64,000 nt of DNA from Siphonobacter curvatus (lineage in GTDB: Bacteria > Bacteroidota > Bacteroidia > Cytophagales > Spirosomataceae): the NCBI RefSeq assembly GCF_002943425.1, contig NZ_PTRA01000003.1, positions 124,001 through 188,000 of the forward strand, in the 5' to 3' direction. Positions 15,809 to 25,800 of this stretch are shown piece by piece; within the stretch, counting starts at the first letter, position 1, and the number at the start of each line of letters is the position of its first letter. The position numbers and the translations under genes are program-made. The notes under the pieces are model-generated. The model ran no database searches. It was not told the origin of the DNA and saw nothing but the letters and a program-made list of their open reading frames with translations.

Positions 15809-17062
15809 ATGGACATTTTACGCATTGCTACCGCTGGCTCAGTTGACGACGGAAAGAGTACATTGATTGGCCGTCTCTTGTACGAAACGCAATCCATTAC
15901 CCGCGACAAACTGGAAGCCCTAGATTCGGCTAGTAAACGCAAAGGGCTGGATTTTCTGGATCTTTCACTGTTGACGGATGGTCTGATTGCCGAACGCGAG
16001 CAGGGCATTACGATCGACGTAGCTCATATTTATTTCAGTACCCCCCGTCGTAAATACATCATTGCCGATACGCCGGGTCACTTTGAGTACACGCGGAACA
16101 TGGTGACGGGAGCCTCCAATGCTAAAGTTTCCCTGATTCTGGTGGATGCCCGGCACGGCGTAGTGGAACAAACGTTCCGACATTTCTTCATTTCGGCGAT
16201 GTTACGCATACCGAAAGTGATTGTCTGTGTGAACAAAATGGACCTGGTTGGCTACAGTCAGGAACGTTTTGAGGAAATCAAGCGGGAATTTGAAGCCATT
16301 GCGGCTCAAGTACAGTTTGAAGGACAAAGTATAGAATTCATCCCCATTTCGTCTTTGTACGGCGTAAACGTTACGAAGAAATCCGAGGAAATCTCCTGGT
16401 ATACGGGACCGTCTCTGCTGGAGACGCTGGAAGCCATGGACGATCAGATAAAAGTGGATTCATCGCAGGCCGCTCGTTTTCCAGTTCAGTACGTAGTTCG
16501 TCCCAAAACGGAAGAATACCACGATTATCGCGGATACGCCGGTCGGGTGGCTAGCGGTACGTTTTCGGTAGGGGATGAAGTAGTCGTATTGCCCACGGGT
16601 CAGCAGTCGAAAATTGCTACCATCGAACGCTTTAATGAGCAACTGGAACAGGCTCACGCTCGGGAGTCGGTGGTACTAACGCTGGAGAAAGATATTGACG
16701 TTTCGCGGGGCAATATGCTAGTGAAAGTGGGACAGGAGCCCGTTCAGCATCGGGAGTTTTCGGCTCAGGTTTGCTGGCTGGATTATCAAGCTTTGACACC
16801 CGGTAAAACGCTGTTATTACAACACGGCATCAACGATACGAAAGCCAAAGTACTGGCCTTGGAAGAACTCATTGACGTACAGTCACTCGAGAAGAGTTCC
16901 TCGCCTAGTCAACTTAAATTAAACGAGATAGGGTCGATTCGACTTAAAGTAGCCAAGCCGGTTTTTGCGGACGTTTACGCTGAGAACCCCGCCAACGGAG
17001 CCTTCATCTTAGTGGATGAATTCTCGCACGCTACCGTTGGAGTAGGCTTTGTCCATGCGTAA
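15809..17062 (+). CDS. cysN: Sulfate adenylyltransferase subunit 1, GTPase CysN
   Basis: 417 residues. The EF-Tu-like GTPase motifs are G1 GSVDDGKSTLIG, G3 DTPGHFEYTRNM and G4 NKMDLVG, followed by two beta-barrel domains. The protein stops at the end of the barrels, so there is no fused APS kinase (CysC). That supports the direct APS-to-sulfite route through the iron-sulfur reductase upstream. Last gene of the cys unit, with a wobble-rich terminator 90 bp downstream. Confidence 0.96.
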   Translation: MDILRIATAGSVDDGKSTLIGRLLYETQSITRDKLEALDSASKRKGLDFLDLSLLTDGLIAEREQGITIDVAHIYFSTPRRKYIIADTPGHFEYTRNMVTGASNAKVSLILVDARHGVVEQTFRHFFISAMLRIPKVIVCVNKMDLVGYSQERFEEIKREFEAIAAQVQFEGQSIEFIPISSLYGVNVTKKSEEISWYTGPSLLETLEAMDDQIKVDSSQAARFPVQYVVRPKTEEYHDYRGYAGRVASGTFSVGDEVVVLPTGQQSKIATIERFNEQLEQAHARESVVLTLEKDIDVSRGNMLVKVGQEPVQHREFSAQVCWLDYQALTPGKTLLLQHGINDTKAKVLALEELIDVQSLEKSSSPSQLKLNEIGSIRLKVAKPVFADVYAENPANGAFILVDEFSHATVGVGFVHA

Positions 17063-17153
17063 GAACTTAAAAAAACATTTTGACCAAATGAACCAGTGCC
17101 CGTCTAATACGTAGATGTGCCTAGTTTTAAGGTGTTTAGTGGATATGTAGATA

Positions 17154-17183
17154 AGCCTGGAACTATTGGTTCTGGGCTTTTTT
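17154..17183 (+). terminator. Probable terminator of cysN
   Basis: AGCCTGGAAC / GTTCTGGGCT stem with two G-U pairs, loop TATTG, then T6. Confidence 0.65.
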
Positions 17184-17417
17184 GTTGGCCCCAGTAAAGT
17201 TGCGGGGCGGGGTAGTACAACATTCGCTACAGATGTAGCTCTTGCGAAATACAAAGCTGATGCTAGCCTTTGGTACTGATACATGGCACATCACCTTCAG
17301 AAGTACCGCCCATCCCCGATTTCGACAAGCCTTTCCGCGATTCCGCCATTCCTTAGCCGGCTATAATCAGCGAGCTTTGTATCATCAAATCAGTCGAAAT
17401 AGTAAACACGAAAGATC
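17184..17417. other. Non-coding stretch upstream of the dioxygenase gene
   Basis: No convincing gene in this part of the 17063-17417 gap. It holds a palindrome GCTACA-GA-TGTAGC at 17226-17239, a possible operator, and AGCTTTGTATC near 17371-17381. The promoter cannot be placed firmly. Confidence 0.35.
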
Positions 17418-18353
17418 ATGGAAACCAACGTAATAGGCCTTCACCACGTAACAGCGATTGCCGGTGATGCCAAGAAAAATTATGATTTCTATACCAAAGT
17501 GCTAGGCATGCGGTTTGTGAAAAAAACAGTCAACTTCGACGATCCGCAAACGTATCACTTCTACTACGGAAACTATCAGGCCGAACCCGGTACCATCTGG
17601 ACCTTCTTCCCCTGGGGCAATGCCGTACCACAAGGCCGCAGAGGAACGGGACAGGCCACGGAAGTTGGTTTCTCCGTACCCGAAGGAAGCTTGGATTTCT
17701 GGCTCAAACGACTTGAGCAACACGGCGTCATTTATAATAAACCCGCCACGAAGTTCGGCGAAGAATACCTGACCGTACTCGATCCCGACGGATTGAAACT
17801 CGAATTGACGGTAACCGCACAGAAAGATAACCGCTCTGGAAATACCACCGCTGAGATTGGCGATGCTCAGGCGATCAAAGGCTTCTCCGGTACGACGCTG
17901 ACATTGGCTAACATTCAGCCAACGGCCGAAATTCTGACGGAATTGCTGGATTATAAATTGGAAATGGAACACGTGAATCGGTACCGCTTCGTGAACCCTA
18001 ATAGTGAGACGGCGAATGTCATTGATCTGGTAGAAGTACCTGGCGAACGTCGTGGTCATGTAGCGGGCGGTAGTGTACACCACGTTGCCTTCCGGGTGAA
18101 AGACGATGCCGCTCAACTGGCTTTGCGGGAAAAAATTGAGAGCCGTGGCCTGAATATTACGCCGCAAATTGACCGGCAGTATTTCCACAGTTTGTACTTC
18201 CGCGAACCCGGTGGTGTACTCTTCGAAATTGCTACCGATAATCCCGGTTTCACGGTCGATGAGTCGCTGGAAGAATTAGGCCAAAACCTGAAATTACCCG
18301 CTCAGTACGAACCCCACCGGTCTACAATTGAATCCGTACTGGTGAAGTTATAA
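17418..18353 (+). CDS. Ring-cleaving dioxygenase (two-domain VOC/glyoxalase fold, MhqO-like)
   Basis: 311 residues with two vicinal-oxygen-chelate modules: one begins IGLHHVTAIAGDAKKNYDFY, the second near 148 ends in VHHVAFRVKDDAAQ and PGGVLFEIATDNPGF. The conserved metal ligands His-His...Glu are visible in GLHHV, SVHHVAF and VLFEIA. The segment WTFFPWG and EPGTIWTF are typical of the MhqO/LinE-type hydroquinone dioxygenases. It probably opens hydroquinone-like rings with Fe(II) and O2, giving resistance to quinones. It is monocistronic, with a long hairpin downstream. Confidence 0.88.
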   Translation: METNVIGLHHVTAIAGDAKKNYDFYTKVLGMRFVKKTVNFDDPQTYHFYYGNYQAEPGTIWTFFPWGNAVPQGRRGTGQATEVGFSVPEGSLDFWLKRLEQHGVIYNKPATKFGEEYLTVLDPDGLKLELTVTAQKDNRSGNTTAEIGDAQAIKGFSGTTLTLANIQPTAEILTELLDYKLEMEHVNRYRFVNPNSETANVIDLVEVPGERRGHVAGGSVHHVAFRVKDDAAQLALREKIESRGLNITPQIDRQYFHSLYFREPGGVLFEIATDNPGFTVDESLEELGQNLKLPAQYEPHRSTIESVLVKL

Positions 18354-18404
18354 GAGATTAGATTGGATGTAAGGTTTGAGTAAGTTGAACGTTTGAAAAA
18401 GTGT

Positions 18405-18462
18405 AAGGTTTGAAAAGTCAGTAGGATGGGATAAAATCCATTGTACTGACTTTTCAAACTTT
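18405..18462. repeat. Long imperfect inverted repeat (terminator-like)
   Basis: AAGGTTTGAAAAGTCAGTA faces TACTGACTTTTCAAACTTT with inner GGAT/ATCC pairing. It lies between the dioxygenase and the convergent cytochrome b5 gene and probably ends both transcripts. Direct copies of AAGGTTTGA lie just upstream. The core TGAAAAGTCA also occurs in the inverted-repeat region near 2.78 kb. Confidence 0.6.
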
Positions 18463-18488
18463 AAACCCATTCAAACCTTTGGTAGGGA

Positions 18489-18728
18489 TCATAAACGCAG
18501 CTTTCCAATCACTCGAAACCGTTCAAAAACCCGTTCAGAATGGGGGGCATCTCTGAGTTCTTCCGTCAGATCCTGCCCGGCCCAATGTTCGTAATGTTTG
18601 CCGTTTCGCCACAGTCGCGAGGTAGTTACATCATAAATGGTTCCCTGAAAAGCCACCCAGATTTCTTCCCGGTCCTGACCGTTTCGAAGGGCCAGTTGGG
18701 CCTTGGTATAGGTTTGATACGTTTCCAT
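18489..18728 (-). CDS. Mini cytochrome b5-like heme-binding protein
   Basis: 79 residues, far shorter than a full cytochrome b5 domain protein of 90-130. The family pattern is EIWVAFQGTIYDVTTSRLWR, then GKHYEHWAGQDLTEELRDAP and HSERVFERFRVIGKL. The two His residues in KHYEHWAG and APHSE take the place of the heme axial ligands of the predicted heme-binding family COG4892. There is no membrane anchor, so it is a soluble cytoplasmic protein. Electron transfer or heme handling is likely; the partner is unknown. Confidence 0.8.
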   Translation of the reverse strand: METYQTYTKAQLALRNGQDREEIWVAFQGTIYDVTTSRLWRNGKHYEHWAGQDLTEELRDAPHSERVFERFRVIGKLRL

Positions 18729-18827
18729 TAAATCCTGCTTAAAAGACCAATAATCGCCAATTTTTTGCGTTTTCAGTATCGATTGATGGGAAGTCTCGTA
18801 TTTCCGCTATTTTAGTGCAAAAATGAA

Positions 18828-19292
18828 ATGCAGATGAAAAGATATTTACTTTCATATAGTCTCCTAGCCCTGACCGTCCTGATTGCCAGCAGTTGTAAGA
18901 AGCCAAACTCAAAACCTGTTTCCGAGATTATCCGTAAAGTATGGACGGTGAATACGGTAAAGGAAAATAATACGCTGGTCTATACGAAGGGGGGAGCCAG
19001 CAATATCAAAACGACGTATTCCAAATTCAAGCTCGATTTGAGTAACGTCGCCCAGCAAACCGTACGGTGGACTACAATCGACGATGTAACATTTGTAGGA
19101 AACTGGACGATTTCATCCGACAATAAAAAACTGACGCTGACCAATCTCCAGCCTCAGCCCACGGGTAGTAATGGTACGGTAGAATTCAACATCAATGGTT
19201 CGCCAACGGAGACCCAACTGAATCTCACGCGTACGACACCCGATCCTAAAACGGGTAATACGACCAACGAGTATCAACTCGTCAATCCCTAG
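18828..19292 (+). CDS. Lipoprotein, lipocalin-like
   Basis: 154 residues (a second ATG at 18834 is the likelier start). The signal peptide ends in the lipobox IASSC with Cys near 23 followed by KKP. The mature part is beta-rich, with repeating polar/hydrophobic strands such as VRWTTIDDVTFVGNWTISSD and KKLTLTNLQPQP, like the lipocalin-type lipoproteins of Bacteroidetes. No ligand or enzyme motif is visible. Confidence 0.7.
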   Translation: MQMKRYLLSYSLLALTVLIASSCKKPNSKPVSEIIRKVWTVNTVKENNTLVYTKGGASNIKTTYSKFKLDLSNVAQQTVRWTTIDDVTFVGNWTISSDNKKLTLTNLQPQPTGSNGTVEFNINGSPTETQLNLTRTTPDPKTGNTTNEYQLVNP

Positions 19293-19353
19293 GACCCAAG
19301 CCGAAGGCTTTCACCTTTTCGGCTACTCCTATCTAATTTCAAGCTATTTTTGT

Positions 19354-19381
19354 AAGGCCTCCCTATTACTGGAGGCTTTTT
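19354..19381 (+). terminator. Terminator
   Basis: AGGCCTCC-CTATTACT-GGAGGCTTTTT; a short GC stem with T5, downstream of the lipoprotein gene and before thiL. Confidence 0.75.
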
Positions 19382-19424
19382 CTTTAGCCGGAAACTAAAG
19401 CCTTCCCCGGAAGGTTTCACAAGA

Positions 19425-20459
19425 ATGGAAGAACGTACGGAATTGAATATTTTGGGCGAGTTTGGCCTTATCCATCGCATCGCCTCTCAGCAACAGTTTT
19501 CCCACGCCCGAACCGTCAAGGGCATCGGTGATGATGCGGCGGTAAGTAAAGGGAATACGGACTATCAGTTAGTTTCTACCGAACTGATGGTGGAAGGAGT
19601 CCACTTTGATTTAAGTTACGTCCCACTGAAGCACCTGGGTTACAAGCTCATCGTGGCGGGTATTTCAGATATTCTGGCCATGAACGGATTACCGACGCAG
19701 GTAACGGTGAGTATTGCTTTAAGTAATCGGTTTTCCGTAGAAGCGGTCGATGAACTATACGCGGGTATTCTAACGGCTTGTGAGGACTACGAAGTGGAAC
19801 TGGTGGGTGGAGATACGACGACTTCGCGTTCAGGACTGGTGCTTTCCGTAACGGCTTTGGGTACGGTGGAAAAAGACCAAATAGCGTATCGCCGCGGAGC
19901 CTCCGTTAATGATATTATTTGCGTGAGTGGTGACCTGGGCGGGGCGTACCTGGGATTACAGATTCTAGAGCGGGAAAAACAAGTATTTCTCGAAGCCCCC
20001 GAAAGCCAGCCGATACTGGCGGGGCATGAATACGTACTGCAACGACAACTCAAACCCGAAGCTCGTCTGGACATTATCAAGCAACTACGGGAGTTGAACA
20101 TTGTACCTACTTCCATGATCGATGTTTCGGACGGATTAGCTTCTGAATTACGTCACTTGGCGGCCGAGTCGGGTCTGGGGGTACGCATTTTCGAAGAACA
20201 AATCCCTATCCATCAGAAAGCTTACCTGGCAGCTACGGAGTTGAAGTTAGGACCTTTCACGGCGGCTTTGAATGGGGGAGAAGACTACGAACTACTCTTT
20301 ACCATTCGGCAGGAAGACTACCAGAAAATTCTGGATCAGACGACGGATATTAGCTTTATCGGCTTCATCTCGGCCGACCCGACGGAAGCGTTGTTGATTA
20401 CCAAGCAAAACGAAGCCATTCCGCTAACGGCTCAGGGCTGGGAAAAACAAGGCGAGTAA
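19425..20459 (+). CDS. thiL: Thiamine-monophosphate kinase
   Basis: 344 residues, usual length. The AIRS-like fold is seen in GIGDDAAVS (metal/ATP site near 28-37), STELMVEGVHFD, ELVGGDTTTSR and DVSDGLASELRHLA. ThiL phosphorylates thiamine phosphate to thiamine diphosphate. No other thiamine gene is nearby. A strong terminator follows and serves the convergent guanylyltransferase gene. Confidence 0.96.
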   Translation: MEERTELNILGEFGLIHRIASQQQFSHARTVKGIGDDAAVSKGNTDYQLVSTELMVEGVHFDLSYVPLKHLGYKLIVAGISDILAMNGLPTQVTVSIALSNRFSVEAVDELYAGILTACEDYEVELVGGDTTTSRSGLVLSVTALGTVEKDQIAYRRGASVNDIICVSGDLGGAYLGLQILEREKQVFLEAPESQPILAGHEYVLQRQLKPEARLDIIKQLRELNIVPTSMIDVSDGLASELRHLAAESGLGVRIFEEQIPIHQKAYLAATELKLGPFTAALNGGEDYELLFTIRQEDYQKILDQTTDISFIGFISADPTEALLITKQNEAIPLTAQGWEKQGE

Positions 20460-20473
20460 AAGAAATTGGTTAT

Positions 20474-20515
20474 AAAAAAAAGGATACGGAAGACTGAATT
20501 CCGTATCCTTTTTTA
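20474..20515. terminator. Bidirectional terminator
   Basis: A9 then GGATACGGA / TCCGTATCC stem then T6, between convergent genes. Confidence 0.92.
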
Positions 20516-20531
20516 TGTACTAAGAAGTTAA

Positions 20532-21608
20532 CTAGACAAAATGAGTGCCTCGCTTGGAAGCATCCGCGACAAACTCTTTGACTTTTTGTTCCTTGTCCTT
20601 GGGACAGATCAGAAGCACGTTGTCAAACTCAGCGACAATGTAATCCGACAAACCTTCCACTACCACCAGCCGCTCCTTGGGCGTCTTGATGATCGAACCC
20701 GTCGTATTGTGAGTGACGATGTGGCCATCAATCACGTTGTCGTTGGCATCCTTTTCACTCACTTCGTAGAGAGACTTCCAGGTGCCCAGATCCGACCAGC
20801 CAATATCACTCAGCACCACGTGCACGTTCTGAGCCTTTTCCATGACCCCATTATCAATGGAAACACTACGGCATTGGGGGTACGCTCGCAGTAACTGCGT
20901 AGCTTCATCGTCCGAATAAAAATGAGTAGCCATATCCCGGAAGGCTTCGTCCATTTCGGGCAGGTGCGTTTCAAAGGCTTTGCGAATGGATCTGGCATTC
21001 CAAACGAAGATACCCGCGTTCCAAACGTAATCGCCACTCTCTAAGAAAGCCTGAGCCAGCTCCAGGTGCGGCTTTTCGGTAAAGGTCTTCACCCGCTTGA
21101 CTTCCTTGTCAGTCAGGCCATCAAACTGAATGTAGCCGTAGCCCGTATCGGGCCGGGTGGGGGTAATGCCCAGGGTCACTAAGATGTCCGATTCAGCCGT
21201 GGCCTCAAGGGCTACTTTGATGCGGTCGGTGAATTCTTTTTCCTTTAAGATCAAATGATCGGCGGGGGTAACGATGATATTGGCCTCGGGGTCTTTGGTG
21301 GCAATCTTGTAGCAGGCGTAGCCAATGCAAGGAGCCGTGTTGCGACGGGAGGGTTCTAACAGAATCTGATGGTCGGAAAGCTCGGGCAGTTGCTGTTTGG
21401 TCAAATCATAGTACTCCTGCGAAGTAACGATGTAGACGTTTTCAACCGGGCAGATGTCGGCCAGGCGATCGAAGGTCATCTGGAGCATGGTGCGTCCGAT
21501 GCCTAAGACGTCATGGAACTGCTTGGGATAGGTTTGGCGGGAAAAGGGCCAAAAGCGGGTACCGACGCCCCCGGCCATGATGACTACGTACGTGTGTTGG
21601 AAGTTCAT
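20532..21608 (-). CDS. Mannose-1-phosphate guanylyltransferase
   Basis: 358 residues from ATG 21608 (MNFQHTYVVIMAGG); 13 upstream codons in frame are unlikely. The nucleotidyl-transferase signature is MAGGVGTRFWPFSR, with LEPSRRNTAPCIGYACY and TPADHLI after it; FTEKP marks the sugar-phosphate site. No C-terminal isomerase domain is fused, so it is the monofunctional type. It makes GDP-mannose from GTP and mannose-1-P, feeding the GDP-fucose synthase encoded at the right end of the window and glycan synthesis generally. Confidence 0.95.
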   Translation of the reverse strand: MNFQHTYVVIMAGGVGTRFWPFSRQTYPKQFHDVLGIGRTMLQMTFDRLADICPVENVYIVTSQEYYDLTKQQLPELSDHQILLEPSRRNTAPCIGYACYKIATKDPEANIIVTPADHLILKEKEFTDRIKVALEATAESDILVTLGITPTRPDTGYGYIQFDGLTDKEVKRVKTFTEKPHLELAQAFLESGDYVWNAGIFVWNARSIRKAFETHLPEMDEAFRDMATHFYSDDEATQLLRAYPQCRSVSIDNGVMEKAQNVHVVLSDIGWSDLGTWKSLYEVSEKDANDNVIDGHIVTHNTTGSIIKTPKERLVVVEGLSDYIVAEFDNVLLICPKDKEQKVKEFVADASKRGTHFV

Positions 21609-21665
21609 TCGATCATTCAATAAAGATAGGGTTACGATAGGTGTCAAAGCGGATCACTTCTTCAA

Positions 21666-22715
21666 CTATCTGGCGGAATGAGTTTGGAAGTAATGGTTTA
21701 CTTGCAAAGCTACATTTTCTCGCATATTTCCATAGAATAGATTAATATCGGCAACGTGCCAGTTTTTAATATTCAGTAAAAAGGCTCCAGGGACGTGCGG
21801 TTTGGAAATCCAGAGTAATCCGTTGTGCGTTTGAGCATCGGTTAATTTAGGCAGAAATTTCAAATTTCTGCCGACGCCTCCTTGGTGTAGCGAACGAGCC
21901 GCGTAGGTTTCCGATGAATTCCAGAGTAGGGGATTGGTACAGATGACCTCTGGACCTTCCTGGAAGAAACCGGGTTCTGGGTGAAAATTCTTTTCAAAGG
22001 TACACCAGCTCGCAAAAGTGCCCGACTGTCCAGGCTTTTCAATCGGGCGTAAGGATTGAAACGTTTGCCGGGTTACGGGTCGTCCGATCAAATACGCCGC
22101 TACCAGTTGTTGCTGTAATTCTTTCCCGTCGAAAAACTCCTGCAATAGACGAATGGCGTGTATACTGCCCTGACTATGACCGGCTACGATTATAGGCCGA
22201 CCCTGGTTGTAATGACTAAGGTAATACAAAAAAGCCGTTCGGACGTCCGTATAAGCCAGGTCAAGAGCCTGGTGTTGGGCTGCGGTGTCTTTGGTCAGAA
22301 AAACGGCGTAATGGGCTTGCCGGTAGCGGGGGGCATACACTTTACAGGAACCATTAAAAACCGTAGCCTGATTCGTAATCGCACTACTGTCAATACGGGC
22401 GTTTAATGTGGGGTCATTAACATCCGCATTCCAAGACTGCGATCCCTGCGGTTTACCCACGTACAGGGTTGGATAAACGAAAAAGGCATCTACGGATGCC
22501 GTTGCCTGCTGATTCGTAAACGAGGAATGCGTAGGAACCAAATCGGCAGCATCCTTCCGGTCGGGTAAAGCCGCCCAGTGAGCGGGTCTAGTATAATCCG
22601 GAGCGGAAGGCTGTTGATCCATACGGTACGCTGACTCAATCAAGTACGGTTTAGGTCGGGCACACCCACTGATTACTACTAAAATCAAAGGAATGACCCG
22701 GAAAATTGAATTCAT
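21666..22715 (-). CDS. DUF3089 lipoprotein, alpha/beta-hydrolase fold
   Basis: 349 residues. The signal peptide ends in the lipobox VISGC. The nucleophile elbow is AGHSQGSIHAIRLL, with FVYPTLYVG and the tail VADINLFYGNMR typical of the DUF3089 family. The mature protein is probably an outer-membrane-anchored esterase or lipase-like enzyme; substrate unknown. It is transcribed away from the TonB receptor, with a 168-bp divergent region. Confidence 0.85.
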   Translation of the reverse strand: MNSIFRVIPLILVVISGCARPKPYLIESAYRMDQQPSAPDYTRPAHWAALPDRKDAADLVPTHSSFTNQQATASVDAFFVYPTLYVGKPQGSQSWNADVNDPTLNARIDSSAITNQATVFNGSCKVYAPRYRQAHYAVFLTKDTAAQHQALDLAYTDVRTAFLYYLSHYNQGRPIIVAGHSQGSIHAIRLLQEFFDGKELQQQLVAAYLIGRPVTRQTFQSLRPIEKPGQSGTFASWCTFEKNFHPEPGFFQEGPEVICTNPLLWNSSETYAARSLHQGGVGRNLKFLPKLTDAQTHNGLLWISKPHVPGAFLLNIKNWHVADINLFYGNMRENVALQVNHYFQTHSAR

Positions 22716-22825
22716 AACGTGAATAACACGCTAAGTAAAGAAAGTGTTTCGTAATGCTTTCGCTGAAAAGAATTATTTTATTATTTCTATAATTAATTGA
22801 ATATTTTTAATGTAAAATAGTCATC

Positions 22826-22854
22826 TTGTTAACAAATTCTTCGTTGTACATTCG
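22826..22854 (+). promoter_or_regulatory. Probable promoter of the TonB-dependent receptor
   Basis: TTG at 22826 is followed after 18 nt by TACATTCG (one mismatch to TAnnTTTG), 30 bp upstream of the ATG. Confidence 0.5.
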
Positions 22855-22883
22855 CCCGTTCATTGATGTAATTCGTTCCCCTT

Positions 22884-25800
22884 ATGAATCGTACCTGTAT
22901 TTTATTTTGGATTGTTCTGCTTGGATTAGGAAGCCTAGCGGCCTACAGTCAAACTTCTCTGACCGGTAAAGTTACCGATGCTGCTACCCAACAGCCGCTG
23001 GCTGGGGTGAGTATTTCATTAGTAGGTACGGTAACGGGTACCATCACCGATGCCAAAGGAAACTTCACCCTGAATACGTCAACCACACCACCGCTTCAGC
23101 TCCGTATTTCCAGCGTTGGATACGCGACGCAGGTACTGGATGTTTCCGCGAATCAAACCCATCTGACCATTACTCTCCATGAGCAGGCCTATTTGGGTGA
23201 AGAAGTGGTAGTATCCGCTTCTCGCGTGGAGGAGAACGTACTTCAATCACCCGTATCCATCGAAAAAATGGATATACGCAGTATCCAGTCTACCCCCGCG
23301 GCCAGCTTCTACGATGCCTTACGGAATTTAAAAGGGGTGGATGTAGCCACCCAGTCGCTGACGTTTACCTCAGTCAATACCCGGGGCTTTGCTGGTAATG
23401 GCAATACGCGGGTGGTACAAATGGTAGATGGGATGGACAATCAGGCTCCCGGCCTCAATTTCGCCGTGGGAAACATTGTCGGTATTTCCGAACTCGATTT
23501 GGAAAGTGTGGAGTTACTGCCGGGAGCAGCTTCGGCTCTATATGGTCCCAATGCAACCAATGGACTACTACTGATGAACAGTAAGAGTCCATTTCAATAC
23601 CAGGGCTTAAGTGCCTACGTGAAAGGTGGCGTCATGCACGCCAGTAACCGCTCCGAAGCAACCACGCCCTTTTATGACGCTTCTATTCGCTTTGCCAAAG
23701 CATTCAATAACAAAGTAGCCTTTAAACTCAACGTAAGTTACTTAGCGGCCAAAGACTGGCAAGCAACGGATACCCGAGACCAAAGCTTCGGGCTGGCGGC
23801 CGATAACCCCTTATATCCGGGATTTGACCGTATACCTGCCACTAACCCCAATTACAACGGTGTGAATGTGTACGGGGATGAGAATTCATCGAACGTGAGT
23901 CTGGCTAGTTTTCGGCCGGTATTTGCCCAGTTTATGCAATTACCCGCCGCTCAACTGAACGCGATCGATCCTCGCCTGACGCAGATTGTCAACGGGATCA
24001 AAGCGATTTCGGCCGGTACGGGTTTACCCGCAAGCACCATTATCAACGGTATTCTTTTGCCCGATCAATTAGTGGCTCGCACGGGATACACCGAACGGGA
24101 CTTGGTAGATTATCGTACGAAAAGTCTGAAAGTGAGCGGTGCTCTGCACTACCGCCTGAGTGATAAAGTAGAAGCGATAGTACAGGCAAACTGGGGATTG
24201 GGTACAACAGTGTATACGTCTTCAGACCGTTATTACATCAAAGACTTCACCTTAGGCCAGTATAAACTGGAATTGAAAGGAGATCATTTTTTCGTACGAG
24301 CGTATACTACCCAGGAAAGATCAGGGGATGCCTATGCGTCGGGTATTTTGGCGAGTTATATCAATGAAGCCTGGAAACCCAGTCTTAACTCGGCCGCTCT
24401 GGCGAGCTCCTGGTATCCACAATACGCGTTTACCTACGGGGGCGGAGCCTTGCAACTCTTCAACCAGGCTCTACAGGCGGCTCTGGCAGCTGGACAAACG
24501 CCCCAGGCCGCTTACGCCGCCGCTCAGGGTGCGGTCAGTGCTAACGCCGGCCTGTTGAATGGATTAGCTCGTTCCGCGGCTGATGCAGGTCGTCTACAAC
24601 CCGGTACAGCTGAATTTAACGCCGTTGCTGATCGGGTCAAAGGCAATCCAATTCCGCAGGGAGCCCGTTTCCTAGACCGTACCAATCTCTACCACGCCGA
24701 AGGGATGTACAACTTTAAGAAGCTGCTCGATCCTAAAATTGCGGAAGTCTTGGTAGGCGGAAATTATCGTGTGTACGATTTGAACTCGGGCGGTACGCTC
24801 TTCCTGCAAAAACCGGGTGGTGGCGAATACAATATCAAAGAGTGGGGCGGCTATGTACAGGCCGTTCGTTCGTTTGCGGATGTTTTCAAATTGACCGGAT
24901 CGATTCGGTACGATAAGAATGAGAACTTTAAAGGCCAGTGGAGCCCACGTCTGTCGGGCGTTTTAACGCTGGCGAAAACGCATAATATTCGGGCTAGCTA
25001 CCAAACGGGTTTCCGTATCCCCACCACTCAAAATCAGTACATCAGTCTGGCTTCACCCGTATCCTTACTGCTGGGTGGCTTGCAAGTCGTTCGGGATGCC
25101 TATAACCTGAATTCGTACGCGGACCAACTGTATGCCTACGATGATACCTACTTATCGAACACCAGCGATCGTTCGAAATGGAATAAAATCCGATTGACGG
25201 AATTCAAGCCCGAACGCGTGCTAACTTATGAAATCGGTTATAAAGGTCTGATTGCCGAGAAGTTGCTCATCGATGCGTACTATTACCATAGCGTTTTCCA
25301 GAATTACATCGGAGGATTGGTATTCATTAACCCGGATAATCCTAAAACGCTGGGTACGGGCGGACCATTAACGGTTTCTTCACCGTACAACTACGAAAAG
25401 AATATCCGGTACCAGGGTTTTGGTCTGGGGCTGGATTATTTGCTACCCAAGGGTTTTATCATTAGCGGAAACGTGTCGAATACGACGTTAAATACCGGGG
25501 GCGTAGGACTTTTCGATGGAAAGCGGAACCGGAATGTACTTGATGATGGTTTCAAGGTCGGCTTTAATACGCCTAAGTACCGGTACAATGCCTCGGTAGC
25601 CAAGCGAATTTCAGCTCGTTCGAACTGGGGATTTGCGGTTACCTATCGCTATCAGGATGCTTTTAACTGGATGGAACTATTATTGCCCGCTCGAGCTCGT
25701 ACGACTGAAAACCACCCACAGGTTTTAATTCCGGCCTATGGTACGCTGGATGCTCAGGTAAGTTTGAAAATTCCGTCGGTAAAATCAATTTTGAAAGTAG

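Noticed and set aside
17242-17433. 63-codon open frame before the dioxygenase
   Set aside because: No family pattern, poor codon use and overlap with the dioxygenase start; probably chance.
17502-18188. 228-codon antisense frame in the dioxygenase gene
   Set aside because: Shadow ORF; the sense frame matches a known family.
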